Counted from the stretch's first letter, positions 53,228-63,578 are shown. The stretch: DNA of 64,000 nt from Bacillota bacterium (GCA_023435565.1 JAEYRN010000036.1:1-64000), one strand, 5' to 3'. The notes: generated from the letters alone by a model not told the origin. A program made the numbers and translations.

Positions 53228-54253
53228 ATGAGTTTATTTATAGAATTAATACATAGAAAAATCAATAATTTTTATTCGTATAAATTTATAGTTATAAGCC
53301 TTTTTGTGTTCTGCTTCTTATCTATTCCAATTTTCGGTGAGCTTAACCCGATTCAAATTAATTTAGCTCACGGAGCCCCTAAAGATCATCCGATTAACCT
53401 TGCAGCAATAGAGGTCCAAAAAGAAATAGCAACCTGCACCAATAATCGGATTCAGCTGGAAGTATTTAGTAATATGCAATTTGGCGAGGAAGCCGAGTTA
53501 GGCGAAATGCTCCGGAATGGTAAATTGGATTTGGCGATTATTTCAACCGGCCCTCTCTCTACATATAACCCTGATCTTGCTATTTTAGACTTGCCTTATC
53601 TATTTTATGATCGTTTTCAAGCTTACCAGGCTTGGGATGGGGAGCCGGGAACCGCTATTTTAAATCGGTTTAAAGAATCAGGGCTCGAAGGTATTTGTTA
53701 TTGGGAGAACGGTTTACGTTCATTAACGACAAAGAACACGCCCGTTTATAAACCTACCGATTTAAAAAATATTTATCTTAGGACAATGGAGAACTTAATT
53801 TATATTGATTTCTTTTCTTATTTAGGCGCATTACCGACACCTATGCCCTGGGGTCAAGTTATGCCTTCATTACAAAATGGAATAATCGAAGCCCAAGAAA
53901 ATCCAATCCCAATCATCGTTACCAATAAATTAGAAAATTATCAAAACTATCTTATACTCACCAGGCATGTCTATAATCCACACCTTGTTTTATCCGGTCC
54001 ATCCTTTAAATTAAAATTAAATGATAAGGATCAAATTTTGATAAACCAAATTTTCTATGATTTTCGGGTTAAGCAACGCCAATATGTGGTTGAACAGGAA
54101 ATCAGCGGAGTAAAAATATTGCAAGAAAATGGTATGACAGTAATTGAGCCGGACTTGGTTGAATTTCGAAGACTGGGAAAAGAGTTTTCAAAATCTGCGT
54201 TTAACCGTTTTTCAAAAGAAATTAGGACTTATTTTCAGAGGTACACCGAATAA
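53228..54253 (+). CDS. Orphan TRAP-type (DctP) solute-binding protein
   Basis: A 341-residue extracytoplasmic protein with an N-terminal signal or anchor (residues 18-37). The DctP fold shows INLAHGAPKDHPINLAAIEV at the start, LDLAIISTGPLSTYNPDLAI, and the ligand-binding Arg region DLKNIYLRTMEN, then EAQENPIPIIVTNKL. TRAP transporters need DctQ and DctM membrane subunits, but none are present here. The stop overlaps by one base the ATG of a GGDEF-EAL protein with a periplasmic domain. It is therefore more likely a ligand sensor than a transport component (inference). Confidence 0.88.
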   Translation: MSLFIELIHRKINNFYSYKFIVISLFVFCFLSIPIFGELNPIQINLAHGAPKDHPINLAAIEVQKEIATCTNNRIQLEVFSNMQFGEEAELGEMLRNGKLDLAIISTGPLSTYNPDLAILDLPYLFYDRFQAYQAWDGEPGTAILNRFKESGLEGICYWENGLRSLTTKNTPVYKPTDLKNIYLRTMENLIYIDFFSYLGALPTPMPWGQVMPSLQNGIIEAQENPIPIIVTNKLENYQNYLILTRHVYNPHLVLSGPSFKLKLNDKDQILINQIFYDFRVKQRQYVVEQEISGVKILQENGMTVIEPDLVEFRRLGKEFSKSAFNRFSKEIRTYFQRYTE

Positions 54254-56280
54254 TGAAAACCCCACGTCTCTCTGTAAAATTATTTAGTATATTAGGTTTA
54301 GTCGTATTAGCGCTTATTTCTGCCTATTCATTAATCACGCATTATTCAACCCGCGCTTTTATCGCTCGTCAGATTTTTCTCCGCGGTGAAACGTTAGCCC
54401 AACCCTTATGGCAAAAGGCGCGTTTCAACTTGAGATTAGGCGGAAATGAACGTTCTTTATATGGGTTGAGTCATATCTGCGAGCAAATTAAAAATGATAC
54501 TCCCGATTTACTGGAAGTGGCTATTATCAATGTAAAAGGTCAAATTTTGGCCCATAACGATCCATCCCGATTATGGAAAGAAACTGATCCTATTCCAATT
54601 GCACAACAAGTAAAACGTTTTTTTAACGAAACTTCAAGTACTTTGGACGTATACTTGCCGGTTTTTCGCGATCAAGAAGCCCCTCTATTAGTGAAAATCT
54701 CATTTTCTAAAAAACTTCTTGAACAACAGTCTTGGACAGTATTTTTGGTATCACTTGCCTTTTCGGCTACGGCTATTTTTTTATTACTAATAATCGTTAA
54801 TATTGTGGCTAATCTGATTTTTGGTAAGCGAATCGCAATTCTATTAGATGGATTTAACTCCCTTGCTCAAGGTAAGTTGACAACCCGGTTATCCTCAAAA
54901 CAAAAATTCCCTAATACCTTTTCCAAACATGACGAATTGGACTTGTTGATTACCTCCTTCGATCAAATGGCTACCCAACTTGAAGAGATTAACCGCCAAC
55001 GTGAGTCACAAGAAAAACAACTAGTTTTCTTAGCTACTCACGATCAGTTAACCGGATTACCAAACCGGAGGCATTTGGAGGAGTGTCTTGCAAAAGCGCT
55101 CAATCAAGCTCATAAAGGGAAAAGTTCGGTACTATTGTTTATGGATGTTGATAACTTTAAATTAGTCAATGATACTTTGGGCCATATTGCAGGCGATCAA
55201 ATTTTGATTGCTTTAACAGGCTTATTGAAGAAACAAATCAATCAAAAACAAGTGTTAACCCGGTTTGGCGGTGATGAATTTGCATTATTAATGGAAAGAG
55301 GGACCACTATTGAGGATGGTAAAAAGCTTGCCGAAAAGATTTGTCGGGCAGTGGAAGAGTTTCAATTTGCTTTGGGGCAGAGTTATTTCTATTTTGGGTT
55401 AAGTATCGGAATAGTATTAATAGATGGAGTTGATGATTTAAGCGCTATTTTGGCCCATGCCGACAAAGCAATGTATACAGCTAAAAAGATGGGAAAAAAC
55501 CGATTCGAAGTATATAATCCGGATACTGATGAAAATGAACGTTTCTCGCTAACTACCGGATGGATTGCCAAATTAAAAGACGCACTGGTTAAAGATGATT
55601 TTCTATTATACTTTCAACCGATAATGAATCTAAATAGCAAAAAAATTGTATATTATGAAGCTTTAATACGTTTGAAAACTGAAAACAATGTGATCCTTCC
55701 CGGTGAATTTATCCAAATAGCGGAAGAGTTCGGGCTAATGCCCCAGATTGATCGTTGGGTGGCCGGAAAAGTGATCGCTACTTTGAAACAAATACCTAAT
55801 ATTAAACTTTTTATGAATTTATCTGCAACAAGCTTGGCTGATGAAAGTTTACTGAAATACATCGAAGATAGTATCATCGAAAGCGGAGTGGATTTCTCCA
55901 GAATTGGGTTTGAAATAACAGAAACGACTGCCGTTAGAGACCTTGAACTTGTTGGCCGTTGGATTTCACGATTGAAGATTAAAGGCTGTCGCTTTGCATT
56001 GGATGATTTTGGCTCAGGCTTTAATTCTTTCGCGTATCTTAAACATCTTCCCGTTAACCAGTTAAAACTAGATGGATCATTCATTAAAACCTTGGATCGT
56101 GAGCCGACTCAGCGTGCTTTTGTAGAAGCCATGCAACAATTGGCCCAGGCCCTTGGGGTTGAGACCATCGCTGAATTTGTCGAAAATGAAAATGTTTTTA
56201 AGGCACTCAAAGAGATTGGTGTTAACTATGGTCAAGGGTTTTATTTGGGCAGGCCGGCCCCTATCTTTAAACCGAATTAG
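54253..56280 (+). CDS. Membrane GGDEF-EAL c-di-GMP enzyme with periplasmic sensor domain
   Basis: A 675-residue protein. Helices at about 10-30 and 162-187 bracket a periplasmic domain; a HAMP-like linker follows (190-245). The GGDEF domain (about 255-420) has an intact GGDEF at 339-343 and no RxxD inhibition site. The EAL domain (about 435-675) keeps EAL (468-470), MNLSA, FEITET, the DDFGSGF loop (583-589), LKLDGSFI and VETIAEFVE. Both synthesis and breakdown of c-di-GMP look possible. It is translationally coupled (1-base overlap) to the DctP gene. Confidence 0.92.
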   Translation: MKTPRLSVKLFSILGLVVLALISAYSLITHYSTRAFIARQIFLRGETLAQPLWQKARFNLRLGGNERSLYGLSHICEQIKNDTPDLLEVAIINVKGQILAHNDPSRLWKETDPIPIAQQVKRFFNETSSTLDVYLPVFRDQEAPLLVKISFSKKLLEQQSWTVFLVSLAFSATAIFLLLIIVNIVANLIFGKRIAILLDGFNSLAQGKLTTRLSSKQKFPNTFSKHDELDLLITSFDQMATQLEEINRQRESQEKQLVFLATHDQLTGLPNRRHLEECLAKALNQAHKGKSSVLLFMDVDNFKLVNDTLGHIAGDQILIALTGLLKKQINQKQVLTRFGGDEFALLMERGTTIEDGKKLAEKICRAVEEFQFALGQSYFYFGLSIGIVLIDGVDDLSAILAHADKAMYTAKKMGKNRFEVYNPDTDENERFSLTTGWIAKLKDALVKDDFLLYFQPIMNLNSKKIVYYEALIRLKTENNVILPGEFIQIAEEFGLMPQIDRWVAGKVIATLKQIPNIKLFMNLSATSLADESLLKYIEDSIIESGVDFSRIGFEITETTAVRDLELVGRWISRLKIKGCRFALDDFGSGFNSFAYLKHLPVNQLKLDGSFIKTLDREPTQRAFVEAMQQLAQALGVETIAEFVENENVFKALKEIGVNYGQGFYLGRPAPIFKPN

Positions 56281-56345
56281 ATTAAGATTGATATATAAAA
56301 AGAAATATTATCCAAAATAAAGTAATATTTATAAGGAGTAACTAG

Positions 56346-57518
56346 ATGTCGGTTAACCGGGTTTTTTTAATTGTCCTGGATGGAGTGGGAGTAGGAGAAT
56401 TACCAGATGCACCGGTTTATGGTGACCAAGGCAGTAACACCTTGGGTAATCTTTCCCGGGCAGTCGGAGGAATGGACTTACCCTTTCTGGAAAAGGCCGG
56501 ATTAGGTAAGTTAACTGATATTCAAGGGTTATCTGCGGATATTATAGGAGGGTTATTTGGGAAAATGGCTGAAGCCTCTCCCGGTAAAGACACTACCACC
56601 GGCCATTGGGAGATGGCTGGTGTGATTTTACCCAAACCTTTTCCGGTTTATCCGAATGGTTTTCCCGAAGAAATAATTTCCCGGTTTAAAGTTGAAATAG
56701 GACGGGGAGTGCTGGGAAACAAAGTTGCTTCCGGGACTACGATTATTGAAGAATTTGGAGCGGAACACCTTGAGACCGGATCACTGATTGTATACACATC
56801 TGCCGATAGTGTATTTCAAATTGCCGCACACGAAGAGATAGTACCGCTTGAGGAACTATATCGCGATTGTGAAATTGCCCGCCGGATCTTACAGGGTGAG
56901 CATGGAGTCGGGCGCGTAATTGCCAGACCATTTCTAGGGGGACCGGGTAATTTTTACCGTACAGTAGGACGTAAAGATTTTTCATTAAAACCTATCGGTC
57001 CTATTGTTTTGGATCGGATCAAGGATGCCGGAATGATCGTATTTGGAGTGGGCAAAATTGAAGATATCTTTTCGGAGCAAGGCTTGACCGATTCTAACCA
57101 CACCCATAACAACCAAGAAACCTTAACCTTTGTTAGCGAGTTGATTTCCAAAGATTTTCAAGGATTAGTCTTTGCCAATTGTATTGACTTCGACATGCTT
57201 TATGGCCACCGTAATGATACTGAAGGTTTTTATAATGCCTTAAAAGAAGTCGATCAGTGGTTAGCAGAGAATATACCCCGACTCCGGAAGGGAGATATTT
57301 TGATCATTACGGGGGACCATGGCGGAGACCCGACTACTCCCAGCACCGACCATTCAAGGGAGTATACTCCGTTATTAATTTTTGGACCGGGACTTTCTCA
57401 AGGAGTTAATCTCGGCATTAGGAAAACTTTCGCCGATATTGCCGCTTCTCTATGCAACTGGTTCAATCTTGAACCCTGGCCGGTAGGGGAAGCTATTCAG
57501 TTGACAGTTGACGAATAA
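56346..57518 (+). CDS. deoB: Phosphopentomutase
   Basis: A 390-residue alkaline-phosphatase-superfamily enzyme that interconverts (deoxy)ribose 1- and 5-phosphate. Metal-site motifs: VLDGVGVGELPDA at the N terminus, GSNTLGNL, the phospho-Thr region SPGKDTTTGHWEMAG, and GDHGGDPTTPSTDHSREYTP near the end. AAGGAG precedes the ATG. With the nucleoside phosphorylase 190 bases downstream it forms a nucleoside salvage/breakdown pair. Confidence 0.96.
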   Translation: MSVNRVFLIVLDGVGVGELPDAPVYGDQGSNTLGNLSRAVGGMDLPFLEKAGLGKLTDIQGLSADIIGGLFGKMAEASPGKDTTTGHWEMAGVILPKPFPVYPNGFPEEIISRFKVEIGRGVLGNKVASGTTIIEEFGAEHLETGSLIVYTSADSVFQIAAHEEIVPLEELYRDCEIARRILQGEHGVGRVIARPFLGGPGNFYRTVGRKDFSLKPIGPIVLDRIKDAGMIVFGVGKIEDIFSEQGLTDSNHTHNNQETLTFVSELISKDFQGLVFANCIDFDMLYGHRNDTEGFYNALKEVDQWLAENIPRLRKGDILIITGDHGGDPTTPSTDHSREYTPLLIFGPGLSQGVNLGIRKTFADIAASLCNWFNLEPWPVGEAIQLTVDE

Positions 57519-57707
57519 TATATTTTACAAATGAAAATTTGGCTTTATTTCTAAAACTATTGTTTTTTAATATTACTTGTAACTTTTAAATCTACGCCGC
57601 GGGTAAACTCGTGGCTAATTGAACGTATTTTTAGAACCGACAAAATCATGAAGGGATAATTATCGCTGTATATTTTTGATTAGTTTTTTGTTAGGAGGAG
57701 TTTACTA

Positions 57708-59009
57708 ATGAAGGTTTATGATTTAATATGGAAAAAACGCGAGGGCGAGGAATTGACTGCAGCGGAGATAAATTTTTTAATCTCCGGTTATGTAAAGGGC
57801 GAAATCCCTGATTATCAGATGAGTGCTTGGTGTATGGCTGTTTTTTTTCGGGGTATGACCTTTGAGGAATGTACCGCTCTGACTCTGGCTATGGTGAATT
57901 CCGGAGAAAAAATAGACTTGTCGGAAATTTCCGGTTTAAAAGTTGATAAGCACAGTACCGGCGGAGTTGGAGATAAAACATCATTGGTATTACTGCCTTT
58001 AGTAGCTGCAGCCGGAGTGCCGGTTGCCAAAATGTCCGGTCGCGGGTTGGGGCATACCGGTGGGACAATTGATAAATTAGAATCGATTCCCGGCTTTAGG
58101 ACCGATTTAAGCCGGGATGAATTTATCAGGCAAGTCTCACGAATTGGCATTGCATTAATGGGGCAGACCAAAACATTAGTTCCGGCCGATAAAAAACTTT
58201 ATGCTTTACGGGACTTAACAGCAACCGTAGAGAGCATACCATTAATTGCCAGCAGTATCGTATCCAAAAAATTAGCTGCTGGGGCTGATGCTGTAGTATT
58301 GGATGTTAAATACGGTGATGGAGCATTTATGCAAGATTATAACAATGCCTTAAACTTGGCCCGGACCATGGTGGAAATCGGTAACCGGGCCGGACGGCAT
58401 TTCAAAGCGGTATTAAGCGATATGAACCAACCATTAGGATTGGCTATCGGCAATAGTTTGGAGATAGCGGAAGTAATTGCGACTTTGAAGGGAAATGGGC
58501 CTTCGGATTTGACCAAACTATGTCTAACCCTTGGCGGATTAATGTTATACTTGGCCGGACTTACTGATACTTCCGAACTTGGGGAGGAGATAATTGAAAA
58601 AATATTAGCATCCGGAGCAGCTTTGGAGAAATTTAAAGAACTTATTGAAGCTCAGGGCGGTAATTCCGAAGTAATCAAAGAGCCTGGATTACTTCCATCA
58701 GCCGCAGTGGTTCAAAAAGTTGTTTCTCAATGGGATGGATGGGTTGAAAAAATTGATTGTCGTACTTTAGGAGTAGTTGGGATGGACCTTGGCGCAGGCC
58801 GAAATCGTCTTGAAGATGTTATCAAACCCGAAGTGGGATTAAAACTTCATGCCAAAGTCGGAGACAAAATTGAAAAAGGTCAAATATTGGTGGAGATTCA
58901 CGCCCAAAATGAAGCTGGTGCGGAGGCGGCAGCTCTAAAAGTGCTTGACTGTTTCCATTTTAATTTAAAACCGATAGTCCGCCCAACAATAATTAAAGAA
59001 ATTGTTTGA
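57708..59009 (+). CDS. pdp: Pyrimidine-nucleoside phosphorylase
   Basis: A 433-residue enzyme that splits uridine and thymidine with phosphate. The N-terminal helical domain is followed by the phosphate/pyrimidine site KHSTGGVGDKTSL and MSGRGLGHTGGTIDKLESIP, and a C-terminal barrel-sandwich domain (VGDKIEKGQILVEIHA). AGGAGG precedes the ATG. Its sugar-phosphate product is the substrate of the neighbouring DeoB. Confidence 0.94.
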   Translation: MKVYDLIWKKREGEELTAAEINFLISGYVKGEIPDYQMSAWCMAVFFRGMTFEECTALTLAMVNSGEKIDLSEISGLKVDKHSTGGVGDKTSLVLLPLVAAAGVPVAKMSGRGLGHTGGTIDKLESIPGFRTDLSRDEFIRQVSRIGIALMGQTKTLVPADKKLYALRDLTATVESIPLIASSIVSKKLAAGADAVVLDVKYGDGAFMQDYNNALNLARTMVEIGNRAGRHFKAVLSDMNQPLGLAIGNSLEIAEVIATLKGNGPSDLTKLCLTLGGLMLYLAGLTDTSELGEEIIEKILASGAALEKFKELIEAQGGNSEVIKEPGLLPSAAVVQKVVSQWDGWVEKIDCRTLGVVGMDLGAGRNRLEDVIKPEVGLKLHAKVGDKIEKGQILVEIHAQNEAGAEAAALKVLDCFHFNLKPIVRPTIIKEIV

Positions 59010-59227
59010 AACAGAATTATTTTCCAAGCCCTTTGTGCCGTGATTAGCATTTACTTAGTATTTCACATTATATAAGCGTTTTTTAAGTGCAATTTACTTC
59101 TTGATAAATAAAAATTTACTTGTTTCACCACGAGGAATAAGTTATATTAAATAATTGTGAGGATCTTTCAGAGACAACGAAATTTTCATTGTTCTAATAA
59201 ATTCAGATAAATTTGAGAGGTGACGAA

Positions 59228-60541
59228 ATGCGCGCTAAAACCTTTAAGGGAGGGGTGCATTTACATTATTTCAAAGAAGCGACTGCTTCCAAGAATATTG
59301 AAATTATGCCCGAACCCGAACAGGTTACTCTTCCTGTCTCACAACATTTGGGGGCCCCGGCAGAGGTAATAGTGGCAGTTGGGGACCAAGTCAAGACAGG
59401 ACAAGTAATTGCTCAAGCAAAAGGTTTTGTATCAGTTCCGATCCATGCTAGTATACCCGGTAAAGTAACCGCAATTAGCGAATTGCCCCATCCTAACGGT
59501 AAAAAGGTGACCTCGGTTGTTATTGAAAATGATAATAGTGGAGCTAATGCTTTTGGGCCAAAGTCAAGCCTAGCGGATCTATCAGCTGAACAAATTCGGG
59601 AATTAATGCAGCAGATTGGTCTGGTCGGTATGGGTGGCGCCGGATTTCCTACTCATGTCAAGTATCAGCCCTTAGAAGGTAAAAAGGTCGAAGCGGTGAT
59701 TTTGAACGGGGCTGAGTGTGAACCGTACCTTACTTGTGACCACCGATTAATGGTTGAATCTCCAGGCAAAGTTATTTTAGGCTTACAAGCGATGATGAAA
59801 GCTGCCGGTGTTGATCAAGCTTTTATCGGTATTGAGGTCAACAAGCCTGACGCCATTGAAATTTTAATCTGTGAAGCATCCGTTGACCCAAGGATTCAAG
59901 TGGTCCCTTTGGAAGTTAAATATCCCCAAGGTGAAGAAAAGATGTTGATCAATGCAATCACAAAACGGACGGTCCCGGCCGGGGGCTTGCCGGTCGATGT
60001 GGGAGTGGTTGTAAATAATATTGCTACGGCAGTTGCGTTAGCGGAAGCGGTTCAAGAGGGCGTTCCTTTAATCAGTAGAGTGGTTACTGTTACGGGGGCT
60101 GTTCAAAATCCACGCAATCTGAGGGTTAAATTAGGGACTTCCGTAAACAAGTTAGTTGATTATTGTGGCGGTTTCACCGGTACTCCGGGGCGAATCATTC
60201 TTGGTGGCCCTATGACCGGCCCGGCCCAATACCGATTGGATCTCCCGGTGATTAAAACCACTTCAGGCGTTTTAATCCAGGAACGGGGCGAAATCAAACT
60301 TTTGGAAGATTCGCCTTGTGTCCGTTGCGCCCGTTGCGTTGATGTCTGTCCTTATAATCAATTGCCTTGCTTTATTGCCGATGCGGTCAAAGCCGGAGAT
60401 TTAGCCTTGGCCGAGAAATATGGCATTATGGATTGCCGTGAATGCGGTTCCTGTACCTTTGTCTGTCCCGCCCGGCGTCCAATTGTCCAAGATGTTAAAA
60501 CCGCCAAAGCCAAAATTATGGCAGCGAAGAAAAAACAATGA
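59228..60541 (+). CDS. rnfC: Rnf complex subunit C
   Basis: A 437-residue membrane-associated subunit that binds NADH/FMN and Fe-S clusters in the ferredoxin:NAD oxidoreductase. A glycine-rich flavin/NADH site (GLVGMGGAGFPTHVKYQP) and the ILNGAECEPYLTCDHRLM motif are clear. The C terminus has two [4Fe-4S] sets (CVRCARCVDVCP and CRECGSCTFVCP). I start at the ATG at 59228, preceded by GAGAGGTGA. It is first of the rnf operon. Confidence 0.95.
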   Translation: MRAKTFKGGVHLHYFKEATASKNIEIMPEPEQVTLPVSQHLGAPAEVIVAVGDQVKTGQVIAQAKGFVSVPIHASIPGKVTAISELPHPNGKKVTSVVIENDNSGANAFGPKSSLADLSAEQIRELMQQIGLVGMGGAGFPTHVKYQPLEGKKVEAVILNGAECEPYLTCDHRLMVESPGKVILGLQAMMKAAGVDQAFIGIEVNKPDAIEILICEASVDPRIQVVPLEVKYPQGEEKMLINAITKRTVPAGGLPVDVGVVVNNIATAVALAEAVQEGVPLISRVVTVTGAVQNPRNLRVKLGTSVNKLVDYCGGFTGTPGRIILGGPMTGPAQYRLDLPVIKTTSGVLIQERGEIKLLEDSPCVRCARCVDVCPYNQLPCFIADAVKAGDLALAEKYGIMDCRECGSCTFVCPARRPIVQDVKTAKAKIMAAKKKQ

Positions 60542-60674
60542 CAATGTAAAATTTATAATGTATAATTTACAATTTACAAAACCTATTTAAGAGGAATTAT
60601 TCTATACAAACACAATTAAGGAAAAGTGATAATGTTTATTGATCACTGTTCACTGTAAAAGGGGGAGCGATTTG

Positions 60675-61658
60675 ATGCTTGAGACGCAAGTAGTGGTTTC
60701 GCCGGCTCCGCATATTAAGGATGAATTATCAACTGAAAAAGCGATGAAAATGGTTTTTCTAGCATTACTGCCGGCAACTTTGTTTAGCTTCTGGAATTTT
60801 GGCTTTAAGGCTTTACTTCTAGTTTTACTATCAATAGTGGCTTGTATTCTTACCGAATTAATCATACAGACAGCACTAAAAAAACCGGTAACAATCAATG
60901 ATGGCAGCGCTGCTTTAACCGGCCTGTTATTAGCATTGACGGTTACACCGGAACTAATGAGCCTTTCAACTTGGTGGATGGTTATTGTTGGAGGCGTCGT
61001 CGCTATCAGTCTCGGAAAGCATATTTTCGGAGGGTTGGGACATAACCCGTTTAATCCGGCATTAATTGGGAGAGCTTTTTTGCTGGCATCCTGGCCGGTG
61101 CCGATGACTACATGGTCCTGGCCTGAAAAAGCCCTTAGTTGGGCTGGCGTTAATGCTGACGCCATATCCGGAGCCACTGTTTTAAACCTTGACAAAATGG
61201 GTACACTTCAAAGTTTGCAATTGAAAGTTCCTTATTTAAATTTGCTTTGGGGGAATATTTCGGGCTCGCTAGGTGAGACATCAGCATTATTACTTCTAGC
61301 AGGCGGGTTATATCTTATCATTAAAGGAGTCATTGACTGGCGAATCCCCGTAACTTATTTTGGGACTGTAATTATTTTATCATTTGTTTTCCAAAAGGAT
61401 CCACTATTTCAAATTTTGGCGGGTGGATTGTTCTTGGGGGCGTTTTTCATGGCGACCGATTGGGTAACCTCACCGGTAACGAAAAAAGGACGAATTTATT
61501 TCGGGATTGGTTGTGGTGTTTTAACTATGCTAATTAGGATATTTGGTAGTTATCCTGAAGGAGTATGTTATTCAATCTTGATTATGAATGCCTGTACTCC
61601 TTTAATGGATAAATTAACCCAGCCTAAACGCTTTGGGGAGGTGAAAGCCCGTGCGTGA
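60675..61658 (+). CDS. rnfD: Rnf complex subunit D
   Basis: A 327-residue membrane subunit with about nine helices. The covalent FMN attachment motif is SGAT (in DAISGATVLNL), and INDGSAALTGLLLALT and FGGLGHNPFNPALIGRAF are family signatures. GGGGGAG precedes the ATG at 60675; an upstream in-frame ATG at 60639 is not supported. It overlaps rnfG by 8 bases. Confidence 0.94.
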   Translation: MLETQVVVSPAPHIKDELSTEKAMKMVFLALLPATLFSFWNFGFKALLLVLLSIVACILTELIIQTALKKPVTINDGSAALTGLLLALTVTPELMSLSTWWMVIVGGVVAISLGKHIFGGLGHNPFNPALIGRAFLLASWPVPMTTWSWPEKALSWAGVNADAISGATVLNLDKMGTLQSLQLKVPYLNLLWGNISGSLGETSALLLLAGGLYLIIKGVIDWRIPVTYFGTVIILSFVFQKDPLFQILAGGLFLGAFFMATDWVTSPVTKKGRIYFGIGCGVLTMLIRIFGSYPEGVCYSILIMNACTPLMDKLTQPKRFGEVKARA

Positions 61659-62283
61659 TTACTTTCGATTAATCATAATCTTGGCGGTAATTAGCGCACT
61701 AGCTGGAGGAGCCTTAGCGTTAGTTAATTCTTTTACCGAACCCAAGATCAAAGCTTATCAAGCTCAAGCAGAAGCTAACGCATATCGGCAGGCTTTACCT
61801 AATGCCGAAGAATTCAGTGACCTTCCGGATCTTTTAACTAAAGTAAAAAGTAATCCGGAAACTTCTAATATTGAGGCTATTAAGGTTGGTTTAAAAAACG
61901 GGTCCGAAGTGGGTTGGGTTTGTAAGGTTCTAGCCAGCGGCTTTAGCAGTAATATTGTGATGTTAGTTGGAATTAGTAATTCCGGTGAACTCGGTGAGAC
62001 AGTAATTATAGATCAAAAAGAGACACCTGGGTTGGGAACCAAGATAACCGATCCTGAATTTATTAGTCAATCCGCTATTAAAAAGGCCGCGCCCGGAGAA
62101 GATTTAAAGGTAAACAAAGATAACGGAAAAGTTCAAGCGGTTGCAGGGGCTACAATTTCATCAAGAGCGGTAGTTCGGGGAATTAATGAAGTGTTACGGT
62201 TTTATCAAAATCAAACTTTAGAAAACGTACAAGTTGACAAAGACAAAAACGATAAAGCAATAACGGACGTTACAAATCAATAA
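61651..62283 (+). CDS. rnfG: Rnf complex subunit G
   Basis: A 210-residue protein with one N-terminal helix and a large extracytoplasmic FMN domain. The flavin-binding Thr lies in AGATISSRAV (the S/TGATxS/T motif). GTG start with GGGAGGTGA upstream, overlapping rnfD by 8 bases. The GDKET-like LGTKITDPEFI segment is typical. Confidence 0.92.
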   Translation: MRDYFRLIIILAVISALAGGALALVNSFTEPKIKAYQAQAEANAYRQALPNAEEFSDLPDLLTKVKSNPETSNIEAIKVGLKNGSEVGWVCKVLASGFSSNIVMLVGISNSGELGETVIIDQKETPGLGTKITDPEFISQSAIKKAAPGEDLKVNKDNGKVQAVAGATISSRAVVRGINEVLRFYQNQTLENVQVDKDKNDKAITDVTNQ

Positions 62284-62298
62284 TATGGAGGTGAACCA

Positions 62299-62922
62299 AT
62301 GAGTTTCCTCAAAATATTTAAAAATGGTATTTTTAACGAGAACCCCACCTTTCGTTTGGTTTTAGGAATGTGTCCAACTCTGGCTGTAAGTGTGGCTGTT
62401 ATGAATGGTATCGGAATGGGTTTAGCGGCTACGGTAGTTTTGGTAGGATCTAACATTTTAGTTTCGCTACTTCGAAATATTATTCCTTCGGAAGTAAGGA
62501 TTCCTTGTTTCATTGTTATTATTGCTTCGTTTGTAACCATTGTTGACAAATTAATGGCTGCCTATACACCGGGGTTACATTCGGTATTAGGAATATTTAT
62601 TCCGTTAATTGTCGTTAACTGTATTATTCTTGCAAGGGCTGAAGCTTTTGCTTCAAAACAAAATATTTGGCGTTCTTTGGCCGATGGAGTTGGAATGGGA
62701 TTGGGTTTTACCTTGGCTCTTACGGGATTAAGCGTGGTTCGAGAAATTTTGGGCACCGGAACCCTCTTGGTTGCTAAAGATTTCGGCTTTGAAGGCATTA
62801 AATTGTTTGCTAAGGAGAATGCGGCTTTAATTATGATTCTACCACCGGGAGCCTTTATTACTCTCGGTTTGATGTTAGGTTTTATCAATTGGCTTAGCCG
62901 ACGAAAGGAGGCCAATCGATGA
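62299..62922 (+). CDS. rnfE: Rnf complex subunit E
   Basis: A 207-residue six-helix subunit. NPTFRLVLGMCPTLAVSV and GIFIPLIVVNCIILARAEAF are the hallmark half-repeats shared with RnfA. GGAGG precedes the ATG. The stop overlaps the rnfA start by 4 bases. Confidence 0.94.
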   Translation: MSFLKIFKNGIFNENPTFRLVLGMCPTLAVSVAVMNGIGMGLAATVVLVGSNILVSLLRNIIPSEVRIPCFIVIIASFVTIVDKLMAAYTPGLHSVLGIFIPLIVVNCIILARAEAFASKQNIWRSLADGVGMGLGFTLALTGLSVVREILGTGTLLVAKDFGFEGIKLFAKENAALIMILPPGAFITLGLMLGFINWLSRRKEANR

Positions 62923-63563
62923 TTGATGTGTTAGTTATTATCTTTGGTGCTATTTTAGTCAATAATTTTGTTTTGGTAAGGTTTTTAGGAATCTGTCCCT
63001 TCCTCGGCGTATCCCGGCAAGTGGAGACTTCAATCGGTATGGGGCTGGCAGTTACATTCGTCATGGCCTTAGCCTCTGGTATTACGTACCTCGTTCAATT
63101 GGCGTTAAATCATTTTGATGTGAAAGTACTTCAAACAATCACATATATTTTGGTAATAGCTGTATTGGTTCAGTTCGTAGAGATGGTTATTAAAAAGACC
63201 AGTCCTAGTCTATATCAAGCTCTTGGTATTTATTTACCGCTGATTACTACCAATTGCGCTGTTTTAGGTGTGACTCTAATCAATTTTAACAGTAATTATA
63301 ACTTTTTAATATCAGTTATTAACGGGATTGGAGCCGCCCTTGGTTTTACGCTTGTATTAATAGTTTTTGCGGGTATACGCGAACGGTTGGCATCAGCATC
63401 GATCCCCAAATCTTTGCATGGTTTTCCGATTGCGTTATTGACAGCAGGGCTGCTTTCAATAGCCTTTTTAGGGTTTAGCGGTTTAAACCTAAAGGGTTTC
63501 TTTGAGTATTTTGCTAATTTGAATTTATCAGATTATCAATCATATTTAAGCTCTTTATTTTGA
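62919..63563 (+). CDS. rnfA: Rnf complex subunit A
   Basis: A 214-residue six-helix subunit, homologous to RnfE in inverted topology; together they form the ion path around an Fe-S site. LVRFLGICPFLGVSRQVETS and GIYLPLITTNCAVLGVTLIN carry the conserved Cys residues. GGAGG precedes the ATG. Confidence 0.94.
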   Translation: MIDVLVIIFGAILVNNFVLVRFLGICPFLGVSRQVETSIGMGLAVTFVMALASGITYLVQLALNHFDVKVLQTITYILVIAVLVQFVEMVIKKTSPSLYQALGIYLPLITTNCAVLGVTLINFNSNYNFLISVINGIGAALGFTLVLIVFAGIRERLASASIPKSLHGFPIALLTAGLLSIAFLGFSGLNLKGFFEYFANLNLSDYQSYLSSLF

Positions 63564-63578
63564 TGTGGAGGTGAAATG

